Program-made: the position numbers and the translations under genes
Origin: Komagataeibacter saccharivorans
GTDB lineage: Bacteria; Pseudomonadota; Alphaproteobacteria; Acetobacterales; Acetobacteraceae
DNA: 64,000 nt
Assembly (NCBI RefSeq): GCF_003207825.1
Contig: NZ_NKTY01000011.1
Span: 32,277-96,276 of the forward strand
Reading direction: 5' to 3'
Shown here: positions 39,672 through 49,486 of the stretch, piece by piece
How the letters are laid out: every line of letters starts with the position of its first letter
Position numbering within the stretch: position 1 is the first letter of the stretch
Notes under the pieces: model-generated
Database searches by the model: none
Told to the model about the DNA's origin: nothing
What the model saw: the letters and a program-made list of their open reading frames with translations, nothing else

Positions 39672-41887
39672 GCCCCTTCCCCCACCGGTTGCAGGTAAAG
39701 CGCTGCCAGCGGTGGCAGCGTCAGCACGCATGAATAGGGGTGGCCATGGGCCGCCTGATCCGTCGCCATGGCGTGACCGCCATTGCCCACCCCGCTGCCG
39801 CCATAGGCGGTGGCGTCGGAATTGAGGCATTCGCGCCACTGCCCGCCCACCGGCACGCCCACGCGGTAATCATGGCGGATGACGGGGGTGAGGTTGAGCA
39901 CCACCAGAACCGGCGCATGACCGGGGGCAAGGCGCAGCCATGCCAGCACCGTATTGGTCGTGTCATCGCCCACGACCCATGCGAAGCCTGAGGGTTCGCA
40001 GTCGCGCGCATGCAATGCGGGCAGTGTTGCGTAAAGGCGGTTCAGATCGGAAACCAGCCCCAGCATCCCGGCCTTGAGCGGGTTTTCAAGGGTATGCCAT
40101 TCCGGTTCGCCCGCATGGGACCATTCGCCTTCCTGCGCGAACTCGCTGCCCATGAACAGGAGCTTCTTGCCCGGATGCGCCCACATGAAGGCATAATAGA
40201 CGCGCAGGCTGGCATGGCGCTGCCATTGATCGCCGGGCATGCGCGCCAGCAGCGAACCCTTGCCGTGCGTGACTTCATCATGCGACAGGCACAGGATGAA
40301 ACGTTCGCTGAAAGCGTAGTACAACCCGAACAGGATTTCCGACAGGTGGTAGCCACGCCACAGCGGATCGCGCGCGATGAAATGCAGGCTGTCATGCATC
40401 CAGCCCATGTTCCATTTGTACGAAAAGCCAAGCCCTCCCTGCGCGACCGGATGGGTGACGCCGGGCCACGCGGTTGATTCCTCGGCAATCGTCATGGCGT
40501 CGGGGATGGTGGCGTGGATGGTTTCGTTAAGCTGGCGCAGGAAGGCCACGGCTTCCAGATTTTCGCGGCCGCCATGGATGTTGGGTATCCATTCCCCTTC
40601 CCTGCGGCTGTAGTCGCGGTACAGCATGGACGCCACGGCATCGACACGCAGGCCGTCGATATGAAACCGTTCCAGCCACATGAGCGCGCTTGCAATCAGG
40701 AAGCCGCGCACCTCATGGCGGCCGAAATTGTAGATATGGGTGTTCCAGTCGCGGTGTACGCCCTCACGCGGGTCCTGGTGTTCATACAGCGCGCAGCCGT
40801 CAAAACTTATCAGCCCATGCACGTCGTTGGGGAAATGGGCGGGCACCCAGTCCAGTATCACCCCGATGCGGGCCTGATGACACGCATCCACAAACCCCGC
40901 GAAATCCGCCGGTGTTCCATGCCGGGCGGAGGGGGCAAACAGCCCGAGCGGCTGGTAACCCCATGACCCGCCAAAAGGATATTCCATCACCGGCATGAGT
41001 TCGACATGCGTGAAGCCTGCGGCGTGGATATAGGGGATCAGTTCCTGAGCCAGTTCGCGCCATGAAATATCACGGTCGGGATCGCCGCCCGGTCGCCGCC
41101 ATGACGGGACATGCAGTTCGTATATCGAGATCGGGGCCTCGGGCACCTGCCATCCCGCGCGGCTGCCCATCCATTCCCCGTCATGCCATGTAAACGCATC
41201 GGCCGACGCCACCACGGATGCCGTGGCGGGCGGACGTTCGGCAAAACGGGCGAACGGGTCGGCGCGCTGTGGCAGGATGCGCCCGTCACGCGCCATGATC
41301 TCGAACTTGTACCGCTCGCCTACCCCCAGTCCCGGAATGAACAGTTCCCATATTCCCGCCGCATGGCGCAGGCGCATCGGGTGGCGCTTGCCATCCCAGA
41401 AATTGAAATCGCCAATGACCGAAACCCGCCGCGCATTGGGCGCCCATACGGCAAAGCGCACGCCCGCCGTCCCGTCGATCGTCATGGGCTGCGCGCCCAT
41501 TACGCGGTCAAGCTGGTGGTGCCTGCCTTCGGCGAACAGGTAGAGGTCCATATCGCCCAGCAGCAGGCCGAAGGAATAGGGATCGGCGGTTTCCTCCGCC
41601 GCGTCGGCCCAGAAAATCTTCAGGTGATAGCGCGCGCCCGCGGGGATGGTGCCGATATGCAGGCCGGTATCGCCCATGCGCCGCATCGGGCGTTCGACCG
41701 CGGAGCCGCGCGGGCGTTCAACCACCAGACGCACCCGTGCCGCATCATGATACAGCACGCGGATGACATCGACCTTGCCCATGTTATGGCGGCCAAGGAT
41801 GGAAAACGGGTCGGCGCAGCGGCCATGTATGAGGTCATCGACACCTTCGGGAAGGGCATAGTGGGCTTCATCCTGTCTGATCCTCAT
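39668..41887 (-). CDS. glgB: 1,4-alpha-glucan branching enzyme GlgB
   Basis: GH13_9 branching enzyme, 739 aa, close to the usual 730. Two N-terminal beta domains ([38 protein letters not shown]) precede the barrel with [44 protein letters not shown] (nucleophile Asp), [11 protein letters not shown] (acid Glu) and [13 protein letters not shown]. It introduces alpha-1,6 branches into the chains made by GlgA. It starts 57 nt after the glgA stop and overlaps glgX. Confidence 0.97.
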
Positions 41888-41944
41888 ACACCTCGGCCTT
41901 TATTGCTTGTTACGTGCTGACGCGATGGCGTGCGTGCCGTGTGG

Positions 41945-43585
41945 TCAGTGGGGCGCGGCCAGCGGCCATGACAGCCGGGGTGGCCTGCGCGCGATCCGCC
42001 GCCTGCGGGCTTCGCGCTGCATGCGGCGTGGCTGCTGGCCCGATGGCAGGCAGATCACGTTGGATGTGGCAGCCGCATAAGGGTCCAGCCCCAGAACATC
42101 GGCAAACAGCATGACGTAATGGACGGCATGCTCGTTCCACGATACGTCGCACGCCGCACCGTTCACCTGTAACTGCCGCCATGCCCGCCGATTGCGCCGG
42201 TAGAGCATCCGCGCCCGGCTGACGGCGGTGACAAGCGTTGACGCATCCACCGGGGAAAACAGGAAACCTGTCGCCACCCCATGCGCCATGGCGGCGGGGT
42301 TGGCGTCGACGATCGTATCGGCCAGCCCCCCTACGCGCGACGCCACCGGCACCGCCCCGTAGCGCAGCGCGCTGAGCTGGGTCAGGCCGCACGGTTCGAA
42401 ACGCGAGGGGATCAGCAGCGCATCGACGGCGGATGGCACGCGGTGGCCCAGTCGCTCGCTATAGCCGATGCGGCAGGCAAAGCGCCCCGCGAAACGCTGC
42501 TGTAACGCCACCAGGCTGCGTTCGATCTCCCGATCGCCTTCCCCCACCACGATAATCTGCGTATTGCCCGCCAGCAGGTTGCCCGTCACCTGTGGCAGCA
42601 GGTCGATGCCCTTCTGTTCGGTCAGGCGGCTGACAATGCCGATGACGAAGGCATCGGGATCGGCGGCCAGCCCGAATTCCGCCTGAAGGGCGCGTTTGTT
42701 GGGCGCGCGCCCCAGCGTGTCGCCCGGCATGTAGGGAAAATGCACCGCCGGGTCGCTGGCCGGGTTCCATATATCGGTGCTGATGCCGTTCAGTATGCCT
42801 TCCAGCCGGTCGCGGCGCTGGCGCAGCAGCCCGTCAAGGCCCATGCCGCCTTCGGGGGTCTGGATTTCATGGGCGTAGGTGGGCGAGACCGTGGTGATGC
42901 GATCCGCGAAATACAGCCCGGCCTTGAGGAAACTGATCGCGCCATAGCATTCGCACCCTTCCACCGAAAAGGCTTCTGGCGGCAACCCGAACTCGGCCAT
43001 GCCGGACGCTGGAAAGCGCCCCTGAAAGGCAAGGTTGTGGATGGTCTGCACGACCGGTATGCGGGGTATGGCGGCCGCGTCGTCCCCCGCCGCCATGCGG
43101 TCATAATGCAGGTAGGCCGCCGTAAGCCCCGCCTGCCAGTCATGCGCGTGAACAAGGTCGGGCCGGTAGCACGCAAGCTGGCCCTGCGCGATATTGGCCG
43201 CCATGCGGGACAACGCGGCAAAGCGCACGCCATTATCGGGCCAGTCCTGCCCATCGGGGCACATGTAGGGGTTTCCGGGGCGGTCGAACAGCGTGGGCGC
43301 GTCCAGTACCAGCAGGTCCACATCCCCCGCCCGCGCCGCCCACAGCGTTGCCGCGTGGCCCAGCAGGTCAGGCAGGTGTGCGACCGCGCGGCGGTCTTCC
43401 ATTGCTGCCATCACGGGGCGGTAACCGGGCAGAAGGGTGGTGACATTCACCCCGTAGCGGGCCAGAGCCATGGGCAGGGAGCCAGCCACATCGCCCAGCC
43501 CCCCCGTCTTGACGAAGGGAAACATTTCCGACGTAACCGAAAGCAGCCGGATCGGTGAGACAAAGGGGCTGAGCGCAGTGGCCAT
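41945..43585 (-). CDS. glgA: Glycogen synthase GlgA
   Basis: GT5 glycosyltransferase, about 546 aa, transferring glucose from ADP-glucose to alpha-1,4-glucan. The substrate-binding KTGGLGDVAGSLP is near residue 26, HDWQAGLTAAYLHYD in the middle, and the C-terminal E-x7-E motif reads SRFEPCGLTQLSALRYG. ATG 43585 follows GGAAACAGG. It is longer than most GlgA proteins (about 480 aa); the last 30 residues are an Arg-rich tail (RRMQREARRRRIARRPP), which is unusual. It lies 225 nt downstream of glgP, leaving room for an internal promoter. Confidence 0.94.
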   Translation of the reverse strand: MATALSPFVSPIRLLSVTSEMFPFVKTGGLGDVAGSLPMALARYGVNVTTLLPGYRPVMAAMEDRRAVAHLPDLLGHAATLWAARAGDVDLLVLDAPTLFDRPGNPYMCPDGQDWPDNGVRFAALSRMAANIAQGQLACYRPDLVHAHDWQAGLTAAYLHYDRMAAGDDAAAIPRIPVVQTIHNLAFQGRFPASGMAEFGLPPEAFSVEGCECYGAISFLKAGLYFADRITTVSPTYAHEIQTPEGGMGLDGLLRQRRDRLEGILNGISTDIWNPASDPAVHFPYMPGDTLGRAPNKRALQAEFGLAADPDAFVIGIVSRLTEQKGIDLLPQVTGNLLAGNTQIIVVGEGDREIERSLVALQQRFAGRFACRIGYSERLGHRVPSAVDALLIPSRFEPCGLTQLSALRYGAVPVASRVGGLADTIVDANPAAMAHGVATGFLFSPVDASTLVTAVSRARMLYRRNRRAWRQLQVNGAACDVSWNEHAVHYVMLFADVLGLDPYAAATSNVICLPSGQQPRRMQREARRRRIARRPPRLSWPLAAPH

Positions 43586-43810
43586 CCGCCTGTTTCCTTG
43601 GCATGGGAAAAACCGGTCATATTTTCCGGGTCTGCTGCGATTAACGGGCCATTGTGCGCATGGTCTCAACTACACGGTTATGTGATCGCATGGTGGGGGC
43701 GCATTACTTCACAACGTTTCTTGTCAAACAGGACCGTAAAGTAAAACATGTAACCATTTAGATATTACGGAACCGCGGTCATCATTCATTACTTGTTCGC
43801 AATGTGATGG

Positions 43811-46324
43811 CTATTTCTGCCATATGATATGCGCAGCCTCCAGCGGGATGGCCACATCGGGGTGATGGGGAATGACCCGGGGCGTGTAGTCCGAGGGCGG
43901 GCGCGTGGCGCTGACCTCCGCGCTGTAGGAGACGGGACCGCTCGCCTGTCCCGCCTGTGCCGTCATGGGTACTATGATGGGCGCTCCCTCCGGCTGGTCG
44001 GCGTAAAGCTGGACCTGCACCATGTCCGGCGTGACGGGACCAAGGGTTACGGCGACGGTGACATGCCACCTGTCGCCCGCCGCCGTCGCCTGCACCGGGC
44101 CAAGGCTTATGGCATGCCACAGCCGGTCAAGGCTTTCGCGCCAGTGCATGATGGCCGCAGCCTTCGCCCCGTTATCGGCCAGTCGCGTGCGGTATGCCGC
44201 CGCCGCGGGCATGTAGAAATCGCGGGTATAGTCCCGTACCGTCCGGTTTGCCGAAAAGCGCCCGGTCAGCCGGGTCATGCTTTCGCGCATCATGGTCACC
44301 CATTGCTGGGGAATGCCATCGGCGTCGCGCTGGTAGAACAGGGGCACGATTTCGCGTTCCAGCAGGGTATACAGGCTGTCGGCATCATGGGCGTCACGCC
44401 GGGGATCATGCCCTTCATCCATGCCATCGCCAATGGCCCAGCCTACATCGGGCGCCCAGGCTTCGGCCCACCAGCCATCGCGTTCCGACACGTTCAGCCC
44501 CCCATTGACCAGCACCTTCATGCCCGACGTGCCGCAGGCTTCCCACGGCCGCAGGGGGGTATTGATCCACAGGTCCATGCCTTCGACCATCTGGCGTGCG
44601 ATCGACATGTCATAATCGACAAGGAAAGCGACACGACCATGCACGTCGGGCCGCTGCAGGAACCCGATCCACTGCGCAATCAGCGCCTGCCCCGCCGTAT
44701 CCTGCGGATGCGCCTTGCCCGCGATCACCAGTTGTACGGGCCGTTCGGCGCTGGTCAGGATACGGGCCAGCCGGTCAGGGTCGTGCAGGAGCAGGTCGGG
44801 CCGTTTGTAGGTGGCGAACCGGCGGGCGAAGCCGATGGTCATGACGGCGGGGTCGAAAACCGGCGGCGGCAGGCACTGCGCGCGCTCCCCGCTATGAAAA
44901 CAGGCCCGCGCGCTGTGATCGGTTGCAATGAACGCAACCAGTGCCGCGCGGGAAAGACAGCGGCAGTGCCACAGTTCCTGCGCTGGCAGGGCATGGACCG
45001 ATGGCTCCACGCTTTCCAGCGCGCCGCGCCATCGCTCCTTGCCCGCCGCACGGGTCCATAACGCATCTGCCGCCGCTGAATCCCATGTCGGCACATGCAC
45101 GCCGTTGGTTACATGGCCAATGGGTACCTGCACGCGGGGCCAGCGGGGGAAAAGCGGGTTGAACAGCGCGCGGCTGACCTGTCCATGCAGGCGGCTGACC
45201 GCATTGACCGCGCCGCTGACCCGCATGGCCAGATAGGCCATGTTGAAGGGTGTATTCATATCATCCGCCGGTGCCCCGCCACGGCCCAGCGCCAGAAGGT
45301 CCTCAACGTCGATATGGAGGTCATTGCTGGCGTAAAAGGCCAGATGGCTCATGACCAGCAGCGGCGCAAAACGGTCGAACCCGGCGGGCACGGCGGTATG
45401 GGTGGTGAAGATGGTGCCCGCGCGTGCGATGGTCAGCGCCTGCATGAAGGGAATGCCCATATCTTCCATCAGCCCGCGTGCGCGTTCGAGTGCGGCGAAC
45501 GCGGCATGCCCTTCATTAAGGTGGCAGACATCCGGGCGCAGCCCCAGCGCGCGCAGCAGCCGCCATCCCCCAATGCCCAGCACCAGTTCCTGCCGCAGCC
45601 GCAGTTCCGCATCGCCACCGTAAAGCTGGGTGGTGATGCAGCGTATATGCGGCGGGTTATAGGGATCGTTCGTATCCAGCAGGTACAGCGTCGTCTGCCC
45701 CACCGTCACCTGCCACGCCCGCAGCCATATCCGCCCCGTCGAGATCTGGAATGGCAGGCGCAGCCGGTCGCCACCGCCGTCCAGAACCGGGCGGATGGGC
45801 AGCAGGGCGGGATCGTTTATGGGATACAGGGCTTCCTGCCGCCCGTCCGGGGTCAGTTCCTGACGGAAATAGCCCTGCGCATAAAGCAGCCCGACCGCAA
45901 CGACCGGTACGCCGAGGTCACTTGCCGCCTTCAACTGGTCCCCCGCCACGTTGCCCAGTCCCCCGGAATAGATGGGCAGGGCCTCATCAAGCATGAATTC
46001 CATGCTGAAATAGGCGATGCAGGGCGCCGGGGACATGGTGCAGGCGGTTTCAAACCATGCGGGGCGCTGCTGGCTGTCGGCATGGGCCTGCGTCAGGCTG
46101 GTCAGCAGGTCGTGAAAGGCCGGGGTTTCCAGCAGTTCGCGCATGCGGTGGCGCGGCGTGTTCTGCAATACCGTCCATGCATTGCGCGTATGGTCCCAGA
46201 TATCGGGCGCAAGCTGACGCCACAGGGCGTCGGTTGCATGGTTCCATGTCCAGTGCAGGTCCAGCGCAAGATCCATAAGGGCCTGTTCATCTGCCGTCGC
46301 GTCTGGACCTGCGGGATCGACCAT
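43811..46324 (-). CDS. glgP: Alpha-glucan phosphorylase (GlgP, TIGR02094 type)
   Basis: GT35 phosphorylase, 837 aa, releasing glucose-1-phosphate from glycogen or maltodextrin. It is the actinobacterial/Thermotoga-like form with an N-terminal DUF3417-type region (LDLHWTWNHATDALWRQLAPD) rather than the Escherichia coli form. AYFSMEFMLDEALPIYSGGLGNVAGDQLKAASDLG and the PLP-region EACGTSGMKVLVNGGLNVSERDGWWAEA are clear. As the first gene of the glycogen/trehalose cluster it could set the balance between breakdown and storage. GlgP, GlgX and MalQ make a complete degradation set. Confidence 0.95.
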   Translation of the reverse strand: MVDPAGPDATADEQALMDLALDLHWTWNHATDALWRQLAPDIWDHTRNAWTVLQNTPRHRMRELLETPAFHDLLTSLTQAHADSQQRPAWFETACTMSPAPCIAYFSMEFMLDEALPIYSGGLGNVAGDQLKAASDLGVPVVAVGLLYAQGYFRQELTPDGRQEALYPINDPALLPIRPVLDGGGDRLRLPFQISTGRIWLRAWQVTVGQTTLYLLDTNDPYNPPHIRCITTQLYGGDAELRLRQELVLGIGGWRLLRALGLRPDVCHLNEGHAAFAALERARGLMEDMGIPFMQALTIARAGTIFTTHTAVPAGFDRFAPLLVMSHLAFYASNDLHIDVEDLLALGRGGAPADDMNTPFNMAYLAMRVSGAVNAVSRLHGQVSRALFNPLFPRWPRVQVPIGHVTNGVHVPTWDSAAADALWTRAAGKERWRGALESVEPSVHALPAQELWHCRCLSRAALVAFIATDHSARACFHSGERAQCLPPPVFDPAVMTIGFARRFATYKRPDLLLHDPDRLARILTSAERPVQLVIAGKAHPQDTAGQALIAQWIGFLQRPDVHGRVAFLVDYDMSIARQMVEGMDLWINTPLRPWEACGTSGMKVLVNGGLNVSERDGWWAEAWAPDVGWAIGDGMDEGHDPRRDAHDADSLYTLLEREIVPLFYQRDADGIPQQWVTMMRESMTRLTGRFSANRTVRDYTRDFYMPAAAAYRTRLADNGAKAAAIMHWRESLDRLWHAISLGPVQATAAGDRWHVTVAVTLGPVTPDMVQVQLYADQPEGAPIIVPMTAQAGQASGPVSYSAEVSATRPPSDYTPRVIPHHPDVAIPLEAAHIIWQK

Positions 46325-46637
46325 CGTTTCAGGGTCTTTTCATTATGCCGTGGCGGCAGTGAGCCGCGCGATCAGTGCGCGGCAGCGGGTATGTATCCCG
46401 CCCACGGGCAATACGCCCATGCCCCGCATGCGGTTGCGCCATGACCGGAAGTTTCTCCGCTCATGGTGTTGCAGGTACTGTCTGGAGTGCAGAAGACTGT
46501 CTCCCCGCATGCGTAGGGACGCACGGACGCAACGGGTGTCGCGCGGGGATCAACTGGCTGATTTTCTGGTGTACGCGGGCGACCAGCATATGGCGCGGCG
46601 TAGAATTTGCATGCGGCGCCCGGTGGGGCACGCGCTG
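46325..46637. other. Intergenic stretch upstream of glgP
   Basis: About 310 nt between the glgP start and the yfdX terminator; presumably holds the promoter of the glycogen/trehalose operon. No gene or clear operator was recognised. Confidence 0.4.
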
Positions 46638-46671
46638 GCCGTGAACCCTGCGGTTATGCCGGGTTCACGGC
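46638..46671 (-). terminator. Terminator of yfdX-like gene
   Basis: GCCGTGAACCC (46638-46648) pairs perfectly with GGGTTCACGGC (46661-46671), loop 12 nt, starting 13 nt beyond the minus-strand stop of the yfdX-like gene. Confidence 0.65.
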
Positions 46672-46684
46672 GGGCCGGGCCGGA

Positions 46685-47380
46685 TTACTTGCCGGTTTTT
46701 GCCGGGGCGTGCTTGCCGGTCTGGTCAGGCGTGGCCGTTTCCGTAAAATCCTCGGACACGAACACGATGCCATCAAGCGCCTGCTGCAATGCGGCGGATG
46801 CTTCCGTGGGGTTGCGGGCTTCGGTAAACACGGTGGCGCGGTTGATCGCGCCCTGCGTCTGGTCCAGCGGTGCAAGGGCCAGGATGAAATCCGCGTCCTC
46901 GCCCACTACCTGCAATGTCTGCGCGGCCTGCTGGGTATTGCCAGCCTTGAGCTGCGAGTTGGCGGTGGCGATGGCCGTCTTCTTTTCCGGGGCCAGTGTT
47001 TCGGTGCCGATCACCTCCCCACCAACCGGAACCCACGTAACCGGGGTCGTGCCCGCCACGTGGGACGGGGCGGCGGGGTGCTGCGGTGCGGGGTGCAGCG
47101 CATTTTCGGCGGCAACGAACTGGTTGTTCGCCTTGCCCGCGGCGGTCAGGCGGCGGGTGGCGTCATACAGGGGCGGGATGGCGGCGTCGGTCTTGCCGGA
47201 GTCCAGAATCTGCTTTGCATTCAGGATATCGACAATCGCGCGCTGCCCGTCAGCCGACAGGTGGTTGAAGGCGCGCGTGGCCTTGAACTTTTCCCAATCG
47301 GTGTGCAGCGATGCCGCGTGGGCGCCCAGCGGTGCCGAAACCAGACCTGCCACAACGGCAAGTGAAGCGATAAAACGCAT
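46685..47380 (-). CDS. YfdX-family exported protein
   Basis: 231 aa with a signal peptide (FIASLAVVAGLVSAPLGAHA). The mature region matches YfdX: a helical repeat-like protein with GQRAIVDILNAKQILDSGKTDAAIPPLYDATRRL, WVPVGGEVIGTETLAPEKKTAIATANSQLKAG and an N-terminal half duplicated in pattern by the C-terminal half. YfdX of Escherichia coli is a periplasmic protein under EvgA control, tied to acid and drug tolerance; in an acid-producing bacterium an acid-stress role is plausible (inference). Monocistronic, with its own terminator. Confidence 0.85.
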   Translation of the reverse strand: MRFIASLAVVAGLVSAPLGAHAASLHTDWEKFKATRAFNHLSADGQRAIVDILNAKQILDSGKTDAAIPPLYDATRRLTAAGKANNQFVAAENALHPAPQHPAAPSHVAGTTPVTWVPVGGEVIGTETLAPEKKTAIATANSQLKAGNTQQAAQTLQVVGEDADFILALAPLDQTQGAINRATVFTEARNPTEASAALQQALDGIVFVSEDFTETATPDQTGKHAPAKTGK

Positions 47381-47574
47381 GTTTTTCCTTTATATATCAA
47401 TATAATAAAATCACGATCAGCCTGCGCGCCGATCCCGTTCGGGAGTGTTACAAAAAATTGCTCGCAGGTCCATGTCTGTTACGCCGTTATGCGGCTGCGC
47501 CCGATCCGGGGGTGGTTGCCGTATTCGTTTCCCCCATGTCATGATCGCGCCGCACATTTGCAAAGGACAGATTC

Positions 47575-47958
47575 ATGTTCAGTCACATCACCATCGGCAC
47601 GAACGATATTGAAGCATCGAAGAAATTTTACGACAGCACGTTTGCAGCCCTCGGCATTGCGCCAGCCAGCGTCGATGCGAAGGGGCGACTGAATTACGCC
47701 ACAGCCACCGGGCGGCTCATGATAACGAAGCCGATCAATGGCGAACCGGCCACGGCGGGCAATGGCGAGACCCTCGGCTTTGTCGCCCCTTCGGCGGAAG
47801 CGGCCAGGGCATGGCACGATGCAGGCGTGGCCAATGGCGGTGTGACCTGTGAAAATCCGCCGGGTATCCGCCATCTTGCTTCGGGCGATCTGTACCTTGC
47901 CTATCTGCGCGATCCCACCGGGCACAAGCTGTGCGCGCTGTACCGCGTTCCGGCGTAA
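47575..47958 (+). CDS. VOC-family (glyoxalase-like) protein
   Basis: 127 aa, one vicinal-oxygen-chelate fold: MFSHITIGTNDIEASKKFYDSTFAALGI at the start and DLYLAYLRDPTGHKLCALYRV at the end, the usual paired beta-alpha-beta modules. AAAGGA precedes the ATG. Metal ligands are likely His4 and Glu/Asp in the C-terminal strand. Substrate unknown; such proteins range from glyoxalases to antibiotic-binding proteins. Confidence 0.88.
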   Translation: MFSHITIGTNDIEASKKFYDSTFAALGIAPASVDAKGRLNYATATGRLMITKPINGEPATAGNGETLGFVAPSAEAARAWHDAGVANGGVTCENPPGIRHLASGDLYLAYLRDPTGHKLCALYRVPA

Positions 47959-48005
47959 ACCCATCCCGGTGCCCGACCGGCTCTGACCGGACGGGCCGTG
48001 ACGGG

Positions 48006-48479
48006 ATGGCGACACTGCGCCCGCACCGCCGCAATCGGGGCGGGTTGGCTGTACTGCTGGTGGCGTGGACGCTCCTGCCCTGCGCGCCCGCGCTGGCACG
48101 GGATAATACTGCGTCACCCGGCGGGCCTGATGCCGCCTGCGCGGCGTTGCAGGCGCGGGCGGACCTGAACATTACCCTGCTGTTCGGCCTGCGCCGCCCG
48201 GATGGGACACGGGTTACACGGCGGCAGTGGCGGATTTTCCTGCGCGATGTGGTCACGCCGCAGTTTCCCGACGGTCTGACCGTTGTGCATGGTGATGGCC
48301 AGTGGCGTGACCGGCAGAGCGGTCAGGTGAGGCACGAACCGGCACGGGTCGTATGGATCGTCACCCCTGCCCTGCCCGACCTTGCCGGGCGGATCGGCAC
48401 CATCCGTAATGAATACCGCCGCCGCTTTGGCCAGCAATCCGTGGGCGTGGTGGCAGGCGCCGGGTGCGATGCGTTCTGA
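48006..48479 (+). CDS. DUF3574-domain exported protein
   Basis: 157 aa from ATG 48006, with a twin-Arg-like basic N-terminus followed by a hydrophobic signal segment (GGLAVLLVAWTLLPCAPALA). The mature domain fits DUF3574: LNITLLFGLRRPDGTRVTRRQWRIFLRDVVTPQFPDGLTVVHGDGQWRD and the C-terminal EYRRRFGQQSVGVV. Function of this family is unknown. It follows the VOC gene by 47 nt. Confidence 0.8.
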   Translation: MATLRPHRRNRGGLAVLLVAWTLLPCAPALARDNTASPGGPDAACAALQARADLNITLLFGLRRPDGTRVTRRQWRIFLRDVVTPQFPDGLTVVHGDGQWRDRQSGQVRHEPARVVWIVTPALPDLAGRIGTIRNEYRRRFGQQSVGVVAGAGCDAF

Positions 48480-48495
48480 TGCCTCGGTCCCCGGT

Positions 48496-49296
48496 TCAGA
48501 TGCCGCCGGAAATGGGCAGGTTGACGCCGGTCATGTAGCTTGAATCGTCGCCCAGCAGGAAAGCGACCACGCCGGGTATTTCCTCAATGCTGCCGTAGCG
48601 GCGCATGGGGACGCTGTCGATCATCTGGCGTGCGACCTCCTTCGGATCGCGGGAGAAATACTGGCTGCCTGCTTCGGCCTGAAGGGTGACCTGACGGTCC
48701 CACATCATCCCCGGCCCCATGAAGGCAGGGCTTATGGCGTTGACGCGGATGTTGTATGGCGCAAGGTCCTTTGCCGCCACCTGCGTCAATCCGATCACCG
48801 CGAATTTGGATGCGCCGTAAGCCGCCATGTTGGGCGGCCCCTGCACGCCCGCCATGCTGGCGGTATTCACGATCCGCCCGAACCGGCGTGCGATCATGTG
48901 CCGCGATACGTGCTGAAGCACGTTGAACATGCCGCATACATTGATGTTCATGACGCGGGCGAAGTCATCCGCCGGGTAATCCTGCACGGGGGCGAAAGCG
49001 CCCTGATAACCCGCATTGTTGAACAGGAAATCGATCTGGCCCATTTCAGCGGCCACCCCGTCCACCACGCTGCCGACCTGTTCGCTGTCCGATACGTCGC
49101 AGGTATGGGTGGTGATGCGTACGTCATGCTGGCTCAGGCTGGCGCGGGCCTGTTCCAGTTTTTCGCCATTGAGGTCGAGCAGCGCCAGATCCGCCCCCAT
49201 GGCGGCCAGCCTTTCGGCGCAGGCAAGGCCGATATTGCCTGCCGCCCCGGTAACAAGTGCGACCCTGTGTGAAAACGGTTGTGCGGTAGATGACAT
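48496..49296 (-). CDS. xdh: Short-chain dehydrogenase, xylitol dehydrogenase-like
   Basis: Classical SDR of 266 aa. NAD-binding GAAGNIG at about residues 17-23, NNAGYQGAFAPVQDYP, the Ser of NTASMAGVQGPPNMAAYGASK with the catalytic YGASK, and the C-terminal GVVAFLLGDDSSYMTGVNLPISGG. The match to the Gluconobacter oxydans NAD-dependent xylitol dehydrogenase recalled from memory is extensive (for example DFLFNNAGYQGAFAPVQDYP and the GPPNMAAYG region). It would oxidise xylitol to D-xylulose. ATG 49296 has GGGAGA upstream. Confidence 0.87.
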   Translation of the reverse strand: MSSTAQPFSHRVALVTGAAGNIGLACAERLAAMGADLALLDLNGEKLEQARASLSQHDVRITTHTCDVSDSEQVGSVVDGVAAEMGQIDFLFNNAGYQGAFAPVQDYPADDFARVMNINVCGMFNVLQHVSRHMIARRFGRIVNTASMAGVQGPPNMAAYGASKFAVIGLTQVAAKDLAPYNIRVNAISPAFMGPGMMWDRQVTLQAEAGSQYFSRDPKEVARQMIDSVPMRRYGSIEEIPGVVAFLLGDDSSYMTGVNLPISGGI

Positions 49297-49486
49297 ATCT
49301 GTCTCCCGGTTAAAAAACACCCGGCTGAAATACGGGATCGGGACGCGCCCCGGTGAACACGGCAACGGCCCCGACATGCTACCCAACGGGTATCTGCCCG
49401 CACGGTTCGGTGCGCATAAGGTGGCACGGGACCCGCGCGGGTGCAGCGGACATGCCTGCATGGCTGCTTCCAGCCTGTGGCGCGGG

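Noticed and set aside
45095..46444. 449-codon plus-strand frame
   Set aside because: Antisense to glgP with no motifs or ribosome site.
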